In this document: positions 4,450-5,389 of the stretch, one piece after another | Position numbering within the stretch: the first letter of the stretch is position 1 | Layout: each line of letters opens with the position of its first letter | NCBI GenBank assembly: GCA_030151505.1 | Contig: JASLDQ010000048.1 | Location: 1 to 5,389 of the forward strand | Direction: 5' to 3' | DNA length: 5,389 nucleotides | Source: Chromobacteriaceae bacterium | Lineage (GTDB): Bacteria; Pseudomonadota; Gammaproteobacteria; Burkholderiales; Aquaspirillaceae | The notes under the pieces: generated by a model | What the model saw: only the letters and a program-made list of their open reading frames with translations | The model's database searches: none | What the model was told of the DNA's origin: nothing | Program-made: the position numbers and the translations under genes

Positions 4450-5389
4450 TCAGAAGTTGTAGGGGAAGCGCAGGCTGAAGGCGAAGTTGGGCGAATCGGG
4501 CGTGAGGCCGATCGCCACGTTGGGGACGACGGTCAGGTGTTTGTCGACGACCCAGGTCAGGCCGAAATTCATCGCGGCCGCATTGCTGTCGCTGCCCAGA
4601 ACCGAGGCGTAGCTTGGCTGGCTGTCGTACTTGATCTGGCTCGCGCGGGTAAAGCTTTGCGAGTACGACATCCCCAGGCTGAGCCGGTCATTGAGGGCGA
4701 AAGCGAGGCCGACGCCGTACTGGAGGGTGTCGCCCAGTTTGACGTCGCCCGGCTGCTGTTGGGTCGGATCGACGCTCAGGTCCTCGAAGTGGCGGCGGAA
4801 GTTGTGGGTGTAGCCGACGTTGGCGAAGACGACGGCCGGGTCGAGGGTCTTGACGAAGGAGAACCCGGTGGTCGCTGCCCAAACGCCATTGCCGGTCGGC
4901 AGGCTTTCGGGCACCGATAGATTGCCCTGCGAATTCGCGACCTCCTTGAGCTTGATGCCGAAAGGCTCCTTGCCGGTCGGCGCCTTGACCCGGAAATTCC
5001 AGACGACGTCGGGCCAGTCCTTGCTTTCCTGCAGCAACCGGTAGGAGACGCCCAGGCTTATGTCTCCCAGCATGGGGGCCTGATTGACCGTGGCATCTAC
5101 CAGGTTGGGACCGGCGCCGCCCGCCCCGCCGCTGAAGTAGCTGGAGTGGCGGTAGAGGAAGGGCAGGTTGGCGTCGAATTGCCAGCGGTCGTTCAGGCTG
5201 TAGCGTCCGGTCAGATCGAGCGTCAGCGTATCGCTCTTGATCCGGTCGAGATTGATGTTGCCGAGGAAGATGGAGTCGAGGGCCAGGAAACCGTTGAGTT
5301 TGAGTTCCCGTGTGTCGTAGTGGCTGTAGGTCAACCCAGCTTCGAGCGAGAAATTGCTGCCAGTCACGAAGCCGCTGGCTTCCTGGTAG
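4450..5389 (-). CDS. Outer-membrane beta-barrel protein, FapF-like pore candidate (5' end beyond window)
   Basis: The frame stays open to the window edge, so the N-terminus with any signal peptide or plug domain is missing; 312 residues and a TGA stop are visible. The GTG at 5367 is in frame, but codons upstream of it continue the same barrel-like sequence, so I do not take it as the start. The visible part is a run of amphipathic strands rich in alternating aromatic and small residues, with Gly/Asn/Asp turns (LTLDLTGRYSLNDRWQ, GVSYRLLQ, VVWNFRVKAPTGKEPFGI, LQYGVGLAFALNDRLSLGMS). It ends in LRFPYNF, a terminal Phe as expected for a BAM-recognised beta-signal. Such barrels are often annotated vaguely as 'transporter'. 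In Pseudomonas Fap, FapF is the outer-membrane pore that exports amyloid subunits, and the neighbouring C39 peptidase and Asn/Gln repeat proteins suggest the same job here. Barrel identity is firm; the FapF role is inferred from context. Unlike canonical fapF, it lies upstream and has its own terminator. Confidence 0.85.
   Translation of the reverse strand, partial: YQEASGFVTGSNFSLEAGLTYSHYDTRELKLNGFLALDSIFLGNINLDRIKSDTLTLDLTGRYSLNDRWQFDANLPFLYRHSSYFSGGAGGAGPNLVDATVNQAPMLGDISLGVSYRLLQESKDWPDVVWNFRVKAPTGKEPFGIKLKEVANSQGNLSVPESLPTGNGVWAATTGFSFVKTLDPAVVFANVGYTHNFRRHFEDLSVDPTQQQPGDVKLGDTLQYGVGLAFALNDRLSLGMSYSQSFTRASQIKYDSQPSYASVLGSDSNAAAMNFGLTWVVDKHLTVVPNVAIGLTPDSPNFAFSLRFPYNF

Noticed and set aside
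4251..4478. Small plus-strand frame in the control region
   Set aside because: There is no credible ribosome binding site, it reads through the terminator hairpin into the barrel gene antisense, and it has no protein-like features.

Overview
The window is GC-rich (clearly above 60% by eye). All six genes I can support lie on the minus strand, so transcription runs from high to low coordinates. All encode proteins that look exported. Base composition, Shine-Dalgarno sequences and a -24/-12 promoter suggest a proteobacterium, most likely a betaproteobacterium or a related group; I cannot name the species. The whole window reads as one locus for building an extracellular fibre. It closely resembles the functional-amyloid (Fap) system known from Pseudomonas (fapABCDEF), but with a different gene order.

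Layout in transcription order. (1) 5389-4450: the C-terminal part of an outer-membrane beta-barrel (FapF-like pore candidate), cut by the window edge and followed by its own strong hairpin terminator (4394-4435). (2) 4393-3998: a gene-free control region of about 400 bases. It holds a near-perfect sigma-54 promoter (4060-4075), a candidate upstream activator site (4135-4154), and a small hairpin presenting the ribosome binding site of the next gene (4001-4018). (3) 3997-3476: an unrecognised exported Ala/Ser/Gly-rich protein. (4) 3461-2742: an exported protein with three Asn/Gln repeats (FapB-like, minor subunit or nucleator candidate). (5) 2650-1700: an exported protein with three canonical FapC-type repeats, the likely main amyloid subunit. 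(6) A textbook hairpin with a T-run (1631-1675) directly after the amyloid gene. (7) 1604-885: a stand-alone, Sec-exported C39 cysteine peptidase (FapD-like). (8) 843-94: an exported protein with a PGR-type N-terminal motif and two weaker copies of the same Asn/Gln motif (FapE-like candidate). Bases 1-93 hold only a weak hairpin and perhaps the start of another gene at the very edge.

Working model (inference): RpoN plus an enhancer-binding activator switches on the operon starting at 3997. The two repeat proteins cross the inner membrane by Sec, and the C39 peptidase acts in the periplasm as in Fap. The barrel encoded just upstream exports the subunits across the outer membrane. The internal terminator would keep the fibre subunit abundant while the peptidase and the last protein are made in small amounts by readthrough. 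The most notable points are the separate, upstream position of the barrel gene, the sigma-54 promoter, the attenuator placed exactly after the amyloid gene, and one Asn/Gln motif shared by three consecutive secreted proteins (eight copies).
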